This document shows positions 50,907 through 59,469 of a DNA stretch of 64,000 nt, piece by piece; position 1 is the first letter of the stretch; every line of letters starts with the position of its first letter. The stretch spans positions 304,321-368,320 of the forward strand of contig NZ_CP012200.1 of the NCBI RefSeq assembly GCF_001484685.1, read 5' to 3'. Origin of the DNA: Thermococcus sp. 2319x1 (GTDB taxonomy: Archaea; Methanobacteriota_B; Thermococci; Thermococcales; Thermococcaceae). The notes under the pieces were generated by a model. It was not told the DNA's origin. It saw only the letters and a program-made list of their open reading frames with translations, and did not search any database. The position numbers were made by a program, and so were the translations under genes.

Positions 50907-52247
50907 CTATTCGATAAGTATTCTGAGTTTTCTCAATACAACCTGAGGGGTTTCTCCGAATATCAGGATCATCGCTTCTTTGCCCCAGTCTCCAAGATGA
51001 TAAATTATGTCGGGTTTGCCGTTTATCCTCTCAATAGCTGTTCTTATTCCCCAGGGAATGGTGCCCCCTTCCCGGGCTTTTATCTCCTCCGGCTCTTCCC
51101 TTCTATCGTAGAAAGATATTCTAAGCCCCAAGTTAGAGGCTTTTTTAATCAGCTCCTCGCTGTATTTTAGGTTTAGCGCACTTCTGGTTTCTGGGAAGAA
51201 CTCCATGAAGGTTAGGATTGCCCTTGCCAGATGATCTGATGCCCCAAACTCCACTCCTCCTACCGGCTTTACAGCACTTCCGAACTTTACTATCCTTCCC
51301 TTAACTCCGGCAACGTCGTCTTTGCTTTTTGCGTAAAGCTTGGGCAGTGCGTAGACAAAGTTCATGCCCACCTCTGGAACGTGTTGGGGAAGATTTTCAA
51401 TCGCTACAAGTTCCTTAATGGCATTTCTCAGGGACTCATGGACTCTCCATTTTTCAGCTGGAATCTCTATCCAGGCGTTTTGATTAACGGGGCAATGACC
51501 GTGGCCGATTCTCGCTCCATAGTAAATTCCCATTGTGATGAATTCCTTCGCTATTTTTACAGCTTCTTCGAGCTCCTTTCCTTTGGCTAAATTTGCCGCT
51601 ATTGCCGCAGAGAAAGAACATCCGGTGCCGTGGGTGCAGCCATCAACAAACGGTGCCCTGTATTCCTTGAACTCGCCGTTAAAATAAAGCACATCAACGG
51701 CTTCACTCAATCCCAGGTGTCCCCCCTTAACTATTGCGCCCTCCGCCCCTAGCTCCTCCACGATGATTTTTGCGGCTTTTTTTGCATCTTCAAGGTTTTC
51801 AATTCTTATTCCGCTCAGCTTTTCAGCTTCTGGCTTGTTTGGAGTTACGACCTTTGCGAGGGGGATAATCTTCTCAACCAAAGCGTCCATTGCGTCTTCC
51901 CTCAGCAACGGTGCCCCGCTTTTGGCTATCATTACCGGATCCACCACGAGGGGAAAGCTGTATTTTTTCACCGTTTTTGCAACGGCTTTAATAATCTCGG
52001 CGTTGCTCAGCATTCCGGTCTTTGCGGCATCCACTCCGATATCCTCAGCAACGGCCTCTATTTGCTTTGAAACGACCTCTGCCTCAATATCGTGGATTGC
52101 CCTTACTTCTTTGGTGTTTTGAGCTGTTACTGAGGTAATTGCAACCAAGCCGTGAACACCAAAAGCTGAGAAGGTCTTCAAATCTGCCTCTATTCCGGCT
52201 CCACCCCCACTATCACTGCCGGCAATTGTTAGGGCTTTTCTAATCAT
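50907..52247 (-). CDS. thiDN: Bifunctional HMP(-P) kinase ThiD fused to thiamine-phosphate synthase ThiN
   Basis: A 446-residue fusion. Residues 1-265 are ThiD, phosphorylating hydroxymethylpyrimidine twice: TIAGSDSGGGAGIEADLKTF, DPVMIAKSGAPLL and the catalytic loop VDGCTHGTGCSFSAAIAANL. Residues about 275-446 are ThiN, which joins HMP-PP with thiazole phosphate in archaea (GRIVKFGSAVKPVGGVEFGASDHLAR and GGTIPWGIRTAIERI, each within the family pattern). ATG 52247 follows GGGGGTGATAG. It overlaps thiW by four bases and ends the thi operon. Confidence 0.93.
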   Translation of the reverse strand: MIRKALTIAGSDSGGGAGIEADLKTFSAFGVHGLVAITSVTAQNTKEVRAIHDIEAEVVSKQIEAVAEDIGVDAAKTGMLSNAEIIKAVAKTVKKYSFPLVVDPVMIAKSGAPLLREDAMDALVEKIIPLAKVVTPNKPEAEKLSGIRIENLEDAKKAAKIIVEELGAEGAIVKGGHLGLSEAVDVLYFNGEFKEYRAPFVDGCTHGTGCSFSAAIAANLAKGKELEEAVKIAKEFITMGIYYGARIGHGHCPVNQNAWIEIPAEKWRVHESLRNAIKELVAIENLPQHVPEVGMNFVYALPKLYAKSKDDVAGVKGRIVKFGSAVKPVGGVEFGASDHLARAILTFMEFFPETRSALNLKYSEELIKKASNLGLRISFYDRREEPEEIKAREGGTIPWGIRTAIERINGKPDIIYHLGDWGKEAMILIFGETPQVVLRKLRILIE

Positions 52248-52729
52248 TCTATCACCCCCATCTTTCTTAGGGCTTTGAGGGTTAGAAAACCAAGAGTCGT
52301 TCCAACAAGGGTGCTGGGGGCAAAAGCTATCCAAAACCACACAACCCCTTTGTGGACGTTTATGAGGGGCCCAAAGAGGAGGGAGCTCAGAGTGCCTCCT
52401 ATAAATACAGTTGCAAGGGGCTCGCTAAATGCTGCCCAGTCCTTTTTTACCGCCCCATATACTAAACCGACTGTAAATGCTCCTGGAATTCCACCGGGAA
52501 TTGAGAATATCGTGCCCACCCCTAAGGACATCCTCAAGATTCCTATAAAGAGGGCCGTTAGAGAGGCCCACCACGGGCCGAGCAGAACCCCCGTTATTAC
52601 GTTTATGAAATGCTGAAAGGGAGCGACTTTCGCTGGACCAACTGGAAAAGAAATCGTGCCGAGGATAACTCCCAATGCAGTGAAAATGCCTACATAAGCG
52701 AGCTTTTGTGTCTTTGTTTCAGCCTTCAT
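52244..52729 (-). CDS. thiW: ThiW, thiazole-uptake membrane component
   Basis: A 161-residue membrane protein with about five helices, resembling S-components of energy-coupling transporters. YVGIFTALGVILGTISFPVG and VAPFQHFINVITGVLLGPWW, then IPGGIPGAFTVGLVYG, fit ThiW, linked to uptake of the hydroxyethylthiazole precursor by its genomic context. No ECF ATPase or T-component is encoded here. It starts in the thiE stop (TGATG) and overlaps thiDN. Confidence 0.85.
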   Translation of the reverse strand: MKAETKTQKLAYVGIFTALGVILGTISFPVGPAKVAPFQHFINVITGVLLGPWWASLTALFIGILRMSLGVGTIFSIPGGIPGAFTVGLVYGAVKKDWAAFSEPLATVFIGGTLSSLLFGPLINVHKGVVWFWIAFAPSTLVGTTLGFLTLKALRKMGVIE

Positions 52730-53349
52730 CCGATAACCTCCTCTATAATCTCTCTCATTTTTTCAGTGGCTTCCCTCACGTTTTCTGCCCCCATTATTGC
52801 AGATATCACAGCGATCCCATCCACTCCGGCTTTGAGAACCTCTCTAACGTTTTCGTGATTTATGCCGCCTATTGCCACCACGGGGATTTTTACCGACTCC
52901 ACTATTCCCCTAAGCCCTTCTATGCCAATAACCTTAACATCCCTCTTTGTGGGCGTTGGAAAGACAGAACCCGCTCCCAGATAATCTGCCCCCTCGTTTT
53001 CCGCTTGCAGGGCCTCCTCCAAACTGTAAACGGAGGCACCTATGATTAGATTGGGTGCTATCTCTCTGGCAATTGAGATGGGCATGTCCTCGGGCCCTAA
53101 CTGAACCCCATCTGCATTTGTTGCTAAGGCCACATCCAACCTATCGTCCACAAAGTAGAGAGCATCGTATTCCTCTGTGAGCTTCCTTATTTTCTTACCT
53201 ATATCTATCATCTCCCTTGTCGGGGCGTTTTTTATTCTCAGTTGAATAGAGGTTGCACCACCCTCCAATGCCTCTCCGACGCTTTCCACCTCTCCCCTTA
53301 GCCTTCTATCAGTGATTACATAAAGCCTCAGTTTTTTTCTAAGGTTCAA
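52726..53349 (-). CDS. thiE: Thiamine-phosphate synthase ThiE
   Basis: ThiE couples HMP-PP to thiazole phosphate, giving thiamine phosphate. The 207-residue barrel has LYVITDRRL near the start, SIQLRIKNAPTREMIDIGKK, DRLDVALATNADGVQLGPED, YLGAGSVFPTPTK, and VVAIGGINHENV. The start is a TTG at 53349 after GGTGAGGGAAG, overlapping the thiM stop. The ThiN domain of thiDN catalyzes the same reaction, so the operon encodes two unrelated thiamine-phosphate synthases. Confidence 0.94.
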   Translation of the reverse strand: MNLRKKLRLYVITDRRLRGEVESVGEALEGGATSIQLRIKNAPTREMIDIGKKIRKLTEEYDALYFVDDRLDVALATNADGVQLGPEDMPISIAREIAPNLIIGASVYSLEEALQAENEGADYLGAGSVFPTPTKRDVKVIGIEGLRGIVESVKIPVVAIGGINHENVREVLKAGVDGIAVISAIMGAENVREATEKMREIIEEVIG

Positions 53350-54139
53350 CTTCCCTCACCTTGGCTCTCTCTTTTATGAGTTCTCCATCAATCCTGTAGA
53401 GCCAGTCGTAGAGCTTCATATGAAAACTCCCCGGATACGGGGATTCTTCAAAGGCCCTCTCTGCGGCGATCTCAAATGTTACCAATCCGGCTATAGATGC
53501 TTTCAAAGGTTCTTCAACCGCTAAAAATGCTCCTATTATTGCAGTAGCCATGCATCCAGTTCCCGTTACCTTTCCGAGCATGGGGGTTCCGTTTTCTATA
53601 GCGTAAGTTCTCTTGCCATCGCTTACGTAATCCACAGAGCCGGTGACTGCTGTCACTGTGTTGAATTCTTCAGCCGCTTTCTCCGCTAAGTCCTTTGCAG
53701 CTTCTTTATCATAAACTGTTGAATCTACACCTCTGGTTTTGCCGTGTTCACCCAAAAGAGCTGCTATCTCCCCAAAATTGCCCCTTACTACGCTTATATC
53801 TCCTACCTCCAACAGTTTTAGAGAGGTCTTTGTTCTCAGCTTTGTTGCCCCGGCTCCAACGGGATCAAGGATTACAGGTTTTTTGAGCTCCTTGGCTATC
53901 TCAACGGCTTTAAGCATGGAGTATATCTTATGCTCGTCAAGGGTTCCAATGTTTATTACCAGCGCGTCTGCCAGGGCTATCATCTCTTCAAGTTCCTCTA
54001 TTGCGTGGGCCATCACTGGAGATGCCCCTACGGCTAAGAGAGCGTTCGCGGTGGTGTTCATAACGACGTAGTTGGTTATATTGTGCACTAAAGGTTTCTT
54101 TTCTCTAAGCTTTTCCAAATCCTTACCAATCCATTCCAT
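53339..54139 (-). CDS. thiM: Hydroxyethylthiazole kinase
   Basis: ThiM phosphorylates salvaged hydroxyethylthiazole. The 266-residue ribokinase-fold protein shows PLVHNITNYVVMNTTANALL, VILDPVGAGATKLR, and the catalytic-end motif LGKVTGTGCMATAIIGAFLA. GGAGGTGAAAGAA directs ATG 54139; the GTG at 54148 overlaps this SD. It starts six bases inside the permease side of the operon and overlaps thiE by eleven bases. Confidence 0.95.
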   Translation of the reverse strand: MEWIGKDLEKLREKKPLVHNITNYVVMNTTANALLAVGASPVMAHAIEELEEMIALADALVINIGTLDEHKIYSMLKAVEIAKELKKPVILDPVGAGATKLRTKTSLKLLEVGDISVVRGNFGEIAALLGEHGKTRGVDSTVYDKEAAKDLAEKAAEEFNTVTAVTGSVDYVSDGKRTYAIENGTPMLGKVTGTGCMATAIIGAFLAVEEPLKASIAGLVTFEIAAERAFEESPYPGSFHMKLYDWLYRIDGELIKERAKVREVEP

Positions 54140-54144
54140 TTCTT

Positions 54145-55422
54145 TCACCTCCCAAGCAAATAATATAAAGCACTTACAAGGAGGAATGTCGGAATGCTTG
54201 AGCCAAGTCTGAAGCCAAGCTCGCTCAAAACTGGAATGTGAAGTCCAAAGAGACCCTCTATTGCTAATCCCATGTAGAACACAAACCCTATCGCCCAGAT
54301 TATTATCGCCTTTAAGTTGTATCCAGCAAATGAACCGTTTTCATCAAGAAGTTCTTCCGGAATGTAAGTTTTCCTTACAAGGAAGTAGTCGGTTACCATT
54401 ATTGCCGCTAAAGACACAAATGCCCCGCCTATAAGTAGTAGAAAACTTTCATACTGTTCCATTGGGAAAACAAGGGCTAAAAGAGTTCCAAGGAAACCAA
54501 CCAAGAGCACCTGTTTCTTTGCATCCGCTTTCGGTGAGATGTTCTTGTAGGTTATTGCCGCCGAGTAAACATCGAGGAACGTTGTGGTGACCGTGGAGAA
54601 TATGACTATCAGCATAGCTGGAATTCCAATTCCGTAAGCTGCTATGATTCCGATTGGATCTCCTTTACCAGTTGCCATATTGGTCAGTGCTCCAACGAAG
54701 TAGAAGAGGCTTGAGGAGATGAAGTAACCCAAGTAGGTTCCCCAGAAGGCCGGACTTTTATCCTTGGCAAACCTTGAGTAATCAGCTATTAACGGTGCCC
54801 ATGAAAGGGGCATCGCTATTACCAGATCCAAGGCAAGCATAATGCCTATTTCTCCAGTTCCGGGTTTGGAAAGGAGTTCATCCAGAGGGAACCTCTCGAG
54901 CGTAACGTAGGTTAGCCACAGGCTTAATGCAAGTAAAAGCAAGGCCGCTATTTTTTCGAGCTTTTCCCAGTTCTTTGGCCCTATATACGTCCATCCAGTA
55001 ACGAGGATGCCTAAGAAGATTACCCAGAGGGCATAGCTTTCAAAACCGAAGACTTTTGATACCGCGTTCATTGCGTTTGCTCCAACTATGAGCATTATTG
55101 CCGTCCATCCTATGAGCTGGAGGTAGTTCAAGACCGATGGTAAAATCGAACCTTTAATTCCCAGGGGGGCCCTTGAGAGCACCATAGTTGGCAGCCCTGT
55201 TTCCTCACCTTCAAGGGCTATTAGGCCCATTACCGTATTTCCAAGAACGTGTCCGGTGATTATTACCAGTATCGCCATGCCAAGCGAAAGTGCTGGAGTT
55301 AGCAACGCCCCTGCCCAGAATTCCGCGATGCTTATTCCTGCTCCAAACCATATTGCAAAGATCGTCAAGAGGGTAAACGTCCTTTTACTCTTCTCTACAG
55401 GTCTTATATCGTACCCCTCCAT
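54145..55422 (-). CDS. NCS1-family permease, probable HMP transporter (CytX-like)
   Basis: A 425-residue transporter with twelve expected helices. The N-terminal FAIWFGAGISIAEFWAGALL and IADYSRFAKDK are NCS1 landmarks. Its place at the head of the thi operon suggests import of hydroxymethylpyrimidine, as for CytX, rather than cytosine. GGTGAAAAC precedes ATG 55422, and TTTAAAAG upstream near 55436-55443 is a TATA candidate. The open frame to 55509 crosses the promoter and is not used. No TPP riboswitch is visible in the 111-base gap. Confidence 0.83.
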   Translation of the reverse strand: MEGYDIRPVEKSKRTFTLLTIFAIWFGAGISIAEFWAGALLTPALSLGMAILVIITGHVLGNTVMGLIALEGEETGLPTMVLSRAPLGIKGSILPSVLNYLQLIGWTAIMLIVGANAMNAVSKVFGFESYALWVIFLGILVTGWTYIGPKNWEKLEKIAALLLLALSLWLTYVTLERFPLDELLSKPGTGEIGIMLALDLVIAMPLSWAPLIADYSRFAKDKSPAFWGTYLGYFISSSLFYFVGALTNMATGKGDPIGIIAAYGIGIPAMLIVIFSTVTTTFLDVYSAAITYKNISPKADAKKQVLLVGFLGTLLALVFPMEQYESFLLLIGGAFVSLAAIMVTDYFLVRKTYIPEELLDENGSFAGYNLKAIIIWAIGFVFYMGLAIEGLFGLHIPVLSELGFRLGSSIPTFLLVSALYYLLGR

Positions 55423-55533
55423 GTTTTCACCTATACCTTTTAAATCCTCCAAGCCTTTATAACCATTTTGTTGAAATTTAAAACCAAGTTGTAAAAGCAA
55501 AAAGAACATGCGACGGATTTCAAGAGAGACGCT

Positions 55534-56535
55534 TCAGGTGCGCATAACGTAAAAAAATCTATCCAGGGAAGAGTGAACCCTCTGGTAGTATTTTTCCAGA
55601 ACTTCAAACCCAATTTTCTCAGCTACTCTATCTGCATCAAACTGAGCGGGAAACGCTATGCTTAAGTACCCGTCAAGAACATCATATATGCTTGATAAGG
55701 CTTTTTCATACAGTTCCTCTCTTTTTCTCCCGCCGAGAGTTGCAGAGCTTCCGTAGGGCGGATCTGTCGCAACGGCCTCAAAAGTTTTATCAGGAAAGAG
55801 CTCTCTAAGTTTTGTCGCATCTCCCTGCTTTAAAACGTAGTTTTTGACCCCATAATGTTCCAGATTCCTTTTAGCGCCTTCAACCATATCTTTTCTTAGA
55901 TCCACCCCGTAGACCTTCAACCCCATAAGACCAGCTTCGATAAGGATTCCACCAGTACCCATAAAAGGATCAAGAACTTCTTTTTTTGCCCTTGCCAGAT
56001 TAACCATTGCCCTCGCCACTCTTGGAGGCAAGGCTATAGGTTTGTAAAACGGCCTTTGGTCAGCTTTTCGTTCATTAAACGGCTTTGCTTTAAAAAATCT
56101 CTCTCTAATCCCAACCCAGAGCTTTTTCCCGCAGTAAACTCTGATTAATGTTTCGGGAGAGCTTAGGTTAACTTTGAACCCTCTTTTTGATATTATCCCC
56201 CCCAGTTTTCTCTCAACGTTCTCTACTAAATGGGAACAGTTCGCCATTGTCTCTCTATCTACCTTAAAGGTTCCCCTGATGCAGTTTTCCCATTTGACGT
56301 TTTCTGCTTTTGAATACAGCTCCTCCAAGCTTTTAGCAGAAAACAAAAGCTCACCAAATTCATGTGCTAAGCCAAGTCTGTTGAGGGAGGAAAAGGCCCT
56401 TTTGTCGCCTTTAACCGCAAGAAAAAGGTAATCCCTCTCTAAGATCCTAAACTCCGGGCCGGCCATCTCCAGCAGTGCCTTAACTTCCCCTTGAGCCATC
56501 TCTGGAAGATTCCCAAGTATCTCGACGTAGAGCAT
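55534..56535 (-). CDS. tRNA (guanine(10)-N2)-dimethyltransferase, Trm-G10
   Basis: A 333-residue enzyme that makes m2G/m2,2G at position 10 of tRNA. The N-terminal THUMP region (1-150) is followed by a SAM domain with [36 protein letters not shown] and the catalytic [14 protein letters not shown]. These match the archaeal Trm-G10 group known from Pyrococcus abyssi. AGAAGGTGTCTAC precedes ATG 56535. It follows the MFS gene on the same strand after 24 bases. Confidence 0.9.
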   Translation of the reverse strand: MLYVEILGNLPEMAQGEVKALLEMAGPEFRILERDYLFLAVKGDKRAFSSLNRLGLAHEFGELLFSAKSLEELYSKAENVKWENCIRGTFKVDRETMANCSHLVENVERKLGGIISKRGFKVNLSSPETLIRVYCGKKLWVGIRERFFKAKPFNERKADQRPFYKPIALPPRVARAMVNLARAKKEVLDPFMGTGGILIEAGLMGLKVYGVDLRKDMVEGAKRNLEHYGVKNYVLKQGDATKLRELFPDKTFEAVATDPPYGSSATLGGRKREELYEKALSSIYDVLDGYLSIAFPAQFDADRVAEKIGFEVLEKYYQRVHSSLDRFFYVMRT

Positions 56536-56559
56536 GTAGACACCTTCTTTTAGGGGCTT

Positions 56560-57801
56560 TTAAGATTTTGGAATGAGAATTAGAATGAGTGCCAGGGTGA
56601 GTGGTATTAACGAAGAGAGGAAGTTGAGTTTAAAGCTTATTCCGCTTAGATAGCCCCCTATTAAAGGCCCGACAACCCATCCAATGCTCATCATCGTATT
56701 TAGCATCCCCATAGCCTGTGCCCTTATCTTGTCCTCTGTATTCAGTGCCACATAAGAGGATGAGGCACTGATAAAGGCCGACCATTTTATTCCTGAAAGG
56801 ATGGATAGGATTATCATTGGATAAATGGCTGTAATTGTGCCATATCCATAGAACACTATCATGTAGCCCACTAGTGATAAAATGAAGATCTTTTTCGCAC
56901 CCTTTTTATCAATGACTTTTCCTATGAACGGGGAACCCAATGCTGCTGCCAGAGAATCAACACCAAAGAGGATTCCAACCCACTGACTCCCAAATCTTTC
57001 TTCAAAGTACACGGATAATACGGAGTAAACCTGGCCAGATGCCACCATTGCAAACAAAACAGAGAAGTAAAAGATGCCCAGCTTTCCCTTTAAAAGATTC
57101 TTAAAGGCGTTGCCCTCAAAAATTACCCTTTCGCTCTCTCTGCTTTCTTGCGGAATTATTAGTTGCTTGGAACTTAAAGGTTGATGGGGAGTTTCCTCTA
57201 TGAGCATCACAATCCCGGCTGAAACAATTGATATTACAGCAGATATTACAAAAGCGCTTTTGATGCCGAGGAGTTTGACTATCCCACTCCCTAAAAAGTT
57301 TCCCAGCATGTATCCTATGTTTTCAATGAAGTTAAAGAAACCAAAGGTTGAGCCCACCTTTTCCAGAACCGAAAGCTCGGAAATAAAGGCCGTGTGAGCA
57401 GGGAAAATTGAGGAACTCAAAACTCCCTGAAGAATCCTCATTCCGAGGAGCATAGAAGGGGTTGTGGCAAATATTATAAAAAGGTACGTAACACCTGAAG
57501 AGAATATTCCAAACGCTATGAAGGGCTTCCTTCTCCCGCTTCTATCAGAAAGATACCCAAAGGGATACTGGGCAATGCTTGATGTGAAATTAAAAGCAAC
57601 GCTAAGAAGACCTACAAGAAAAAGAGACCCTCCCAGAATCTTCATGTACACCCCGAGGTATGGGAAGGCTATTCCCCAGCTTATATTTGCCAAAAACATT
57701 GAAATTGCCAGGAGAAGAATGTTTCTTTTTCTCTTTTTTCTTATTGAGGTTTTTACAGTGCGCTCTCTAATGATTTGAAGCAGAGAGCGTTCCCGCTTCA
57801 T
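56560..57801 (-). CDS. MFS transporter
   Basis: A 413-residue major facilitator superfamily protein with twelve helices. The loop 2-3 signature GYLSDRSGRRKPFI and its second-half echo GKVIDKKGAKKIFI are visible, and a charged central loop lies about residues 205-245. Drug or metabolite efflux is a common role but the substrate cannot be told. GGGGGTAAGAAC precedes ATG 57801, twelve bases after the PP-loop gene. Confidence 0.87.
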   Translation of the reverse strand: MKRERSLLQIIRERTVKTSIRKKRKRNILLLAISMFLANISWGIAFPYLGVYMKILGGSLFLVGLLSVAFNFTSSIAQYPFGYLSDRSGRRKPFIAFGIFSSGVTYLFIIFATTPSMLLGMRILQGVLSSSIFPAHTAFISELSVLEKVGSTFGFFNFIENIGYMLGNFLGSGIVKLLGIKSAFVISAVISIVSAGIVMLIEETPHQPLSSKQLIIPQESRESERVIFEGNAFKNLLKGKLGIFYFSVLFAMVASGQVYSVLSVYFEERFGSQWVGILFGVDSLAAALGSPFIGKVIDKKGAKKIFILSLVGYMIVFYGYGTITAIYPMIILSILSGIKWSAFISASSSYVALNTEDKIRAQAMGMLNTMMSIGWVVGPLIGGYLSGISFKLNFLSSLIPLTLALILILIPKS

Positions 57802-57813
57802 GTTCTTACCCCC

Positions 57814-58557
57814 TCAATTTTTGAGGATGTCTCTGATGAGGGCATTTGCTATCTCCTTGTCTATTGCTCCCGCCCTGAGCTCCCTCAATACCCTCTGAAT
57901 GCCAAAGCGCTTTAAAATCGGCGCACTTTTGGTAGCACTTTTCCACAGGGGACACCCAAAGCCCAGTGCGTATTTTCTGCCAAGTATTTTTATTGCCTCC
58001 CTTTTATCGAGGGCTAAAAAGGCCGGAAGGTTCAGCTTTATCAGGTCTCCCTCTTTATAAATTGAAATACTTCCAAAGCTGAGCAGGTCTCCGGAGGCTA
58101 CTATCTTTATCCCTTCTCTTCTTGCGTACTCTTTTACAGCTTCCATTATCATTGAATGACATTTTCCACAGATTGGAGCCCTTTTCTGTATTTGGGAGTT
58201 TATCACCTCCATGTAATTTGGAACCTCCACAAAAACAGCCCCGTAACCTTGGGCCCTCATTAGGATAACATCCCTCATCTGCGGGAGCCTTACCATGACC
58301 GGAACAACATCAAAACCCGCCCATTTAAGGATTAAGAGCGATGCCGTGCTGTCGCTTCCCATAGAAAATGCCAGGGCAATCTTTTCTTCGAGTTTACTTC
58401 GGTCAAACTCTTTTCCGTAGAGCCTGTAATGGAGTAGGGCTTTTAATCTCTCGTAAGCTTCTCCACCAATCTCTCCCCTAACCCGCTCGAGGGCTTCAAG
58501 ACTTTGATGCAGGCGATAGGACTTAACGAAGTCGTCTTTTACTGCCTTTATCATCAT
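57814..58557 (-). CDS. PP-loop superfamily ATPase, function unknown
   Basis: A 247-residue adenylating-type protein. The PP-loop appears as ALAFSMGSDSTASLLILKW, with the S-x-G-x-D-S core, after an N-terminal helical region of about 65 residues. A Cys pair in RAPICGKCHSMIM and a later GFGCPLW could bind zinc or an Fe-S cluster, as in tRNA thiolases. It is too short for TtuA or tRNA thiolation enzymes with full RNA-binding domains. A TATA element TTTAAAAG (58577-58584) lies about 25 bases from the ATG and no SD is seen, so the gene looks leaderless. Confidence 0.75.
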   Translation of the reverse strand: MMIKAVKDDFVKSYRLHQSLEALERVRGEIGGEAYERLKALLHYRLYGKEFDRSKLEEKIALAFSMGSDSTASLLILKWAGFDVVPVMVRLPQMRDVILMRAQGYGAVFVEVPNYMEVINSQIQKRAPICGKCHSMIMEAVKEYARREGIKIVASGDLLSFGSISIYKEGDLIKLNLPAFLALDKREAIKILGRKYALGFGCPLWKSATKSAPILKRFGIQRVLRELRAGAIDKEIANALIRDILKN

Positions 58558-58713
58558 GAATGGGTTTGAGGATAGGCTTTTAAAGGGTTTCTGTGGTGTT
58601 GAAAAGTTTCTGCTGAGATGCTCTATTTTCGGGATTATCAGAAATTAGAATAACGCGGGAGTTCAAAGGGAAAGATTAAATTCCGAAGAGTCTATTGAAC
58701 TATGGTGGTGAAG

Positions 58714-59469
58714 ATGTTTGCAGAGATAATCACCATAGGGGATGAGCTCTTAACCGGCAACACCATCGACAGCAACTCCGCATTTATAGCTCAAAAGCTC
58801 ACGGAAAGGGGCTACTGGGTGAAGAGAATAACAACCGTTGGGGATGACGTTGGGGACATAAAAACTGTAATCAGAGAGGTTCTCTCCCGAAAGCCAGAGG
58901 TCTTGATAATAGCCGGGGGTCTTGGGCCAACCCATGATGACGTTACAATGCTTGCGGTTGCCAAAGCCCTCAACCTTGAGCTGGAATTGAGAGAAGACGC
59001 CCTCAGGAGAATCGAAGAGTTTTATCTGGAGCTCTATGAGAAGGGCTTCATAGATGACCCAAAGATTAATGAAGCGCGGAAGAAAATGGCGTACCTTCCA
59101 AGGGGCGCTGAGATTCTCAACAATCCTGTTGGCGCAGCCCCGGGAGCGTTTTTGATTCATGGGGGTACAAAAATCTTTGTCCTCCCCGGAATGCCAAGAG
59201 AGATGAAGGCAATGCTTGAAAACGAAGTGCTTCCCAGACTTGGAAGGAGAGTTTTCGTTCAGAAGAAGCTCCTTGCCGAGATAACGGATGAATCTAAGCT
59301 TGCTCCAATATTAAATGAAACGTTGAGCAAGTTCAGGGTAAAGATACACTCATCCCCAAAGGGCTTTGGAAAATACATTGGCATAATCCTCTTCGGAGAG
59401 TCAGAGGAGGAAATTGAAAGAGCAAAGGAATTCATGGAGGAAAGGGGAATAAGGTTTGAAGAGGTTTAG
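58714..59469 (+). CDS. CinA-like molybdopterin-binding-fold protein (NMN amidohydrolase-related)
   Basis: A 251-residue protein equal to the N-terminal domain of CinA. It begins MFAEIITIGDELLTGNTIDS and shows GGLGPTHDDVTMLAVAKAL and the loop NNPVGAAPGAF with VLPGMPREMKAML. Full CinA has an added NMN deamidase domain, absent here; the single-domain form is related to ADP-ribose pyrophosphatase activity in bacteria. ATG 58714 follows GGTGGTGAAG. The stop shares four bases with convergent pyk. Confidence 0.83.
   Translation: MFAEIITIGDELLTGNTIDSNSAFIAQKLTERGYWVKRITTVGDDVGDIKTVIREVLSRKPEVLIIAGGLGPTHDDVTMLAVAKALNLELELREDALRRIEEFYLELYEKGFIDDPKINEARKKMAYLPRGAEILNNPVGAAPGAFLIHGGTKIFVLPGMPREMKAMLENEVLPRLGRRVFVQKKLLAEITDESKLAPILNETLSKFRVKIHSSPKGFGKYIGIILFGESEEEIERAKEFMEERGIRFEEV

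Noticed and set aside
55423-55533. TPP riboswitch at the head of the thi operon
   Set aside because: The conserved CUGAGA and ACCUGA elements are absent and the gap is too short once the TATA box is allowed for.
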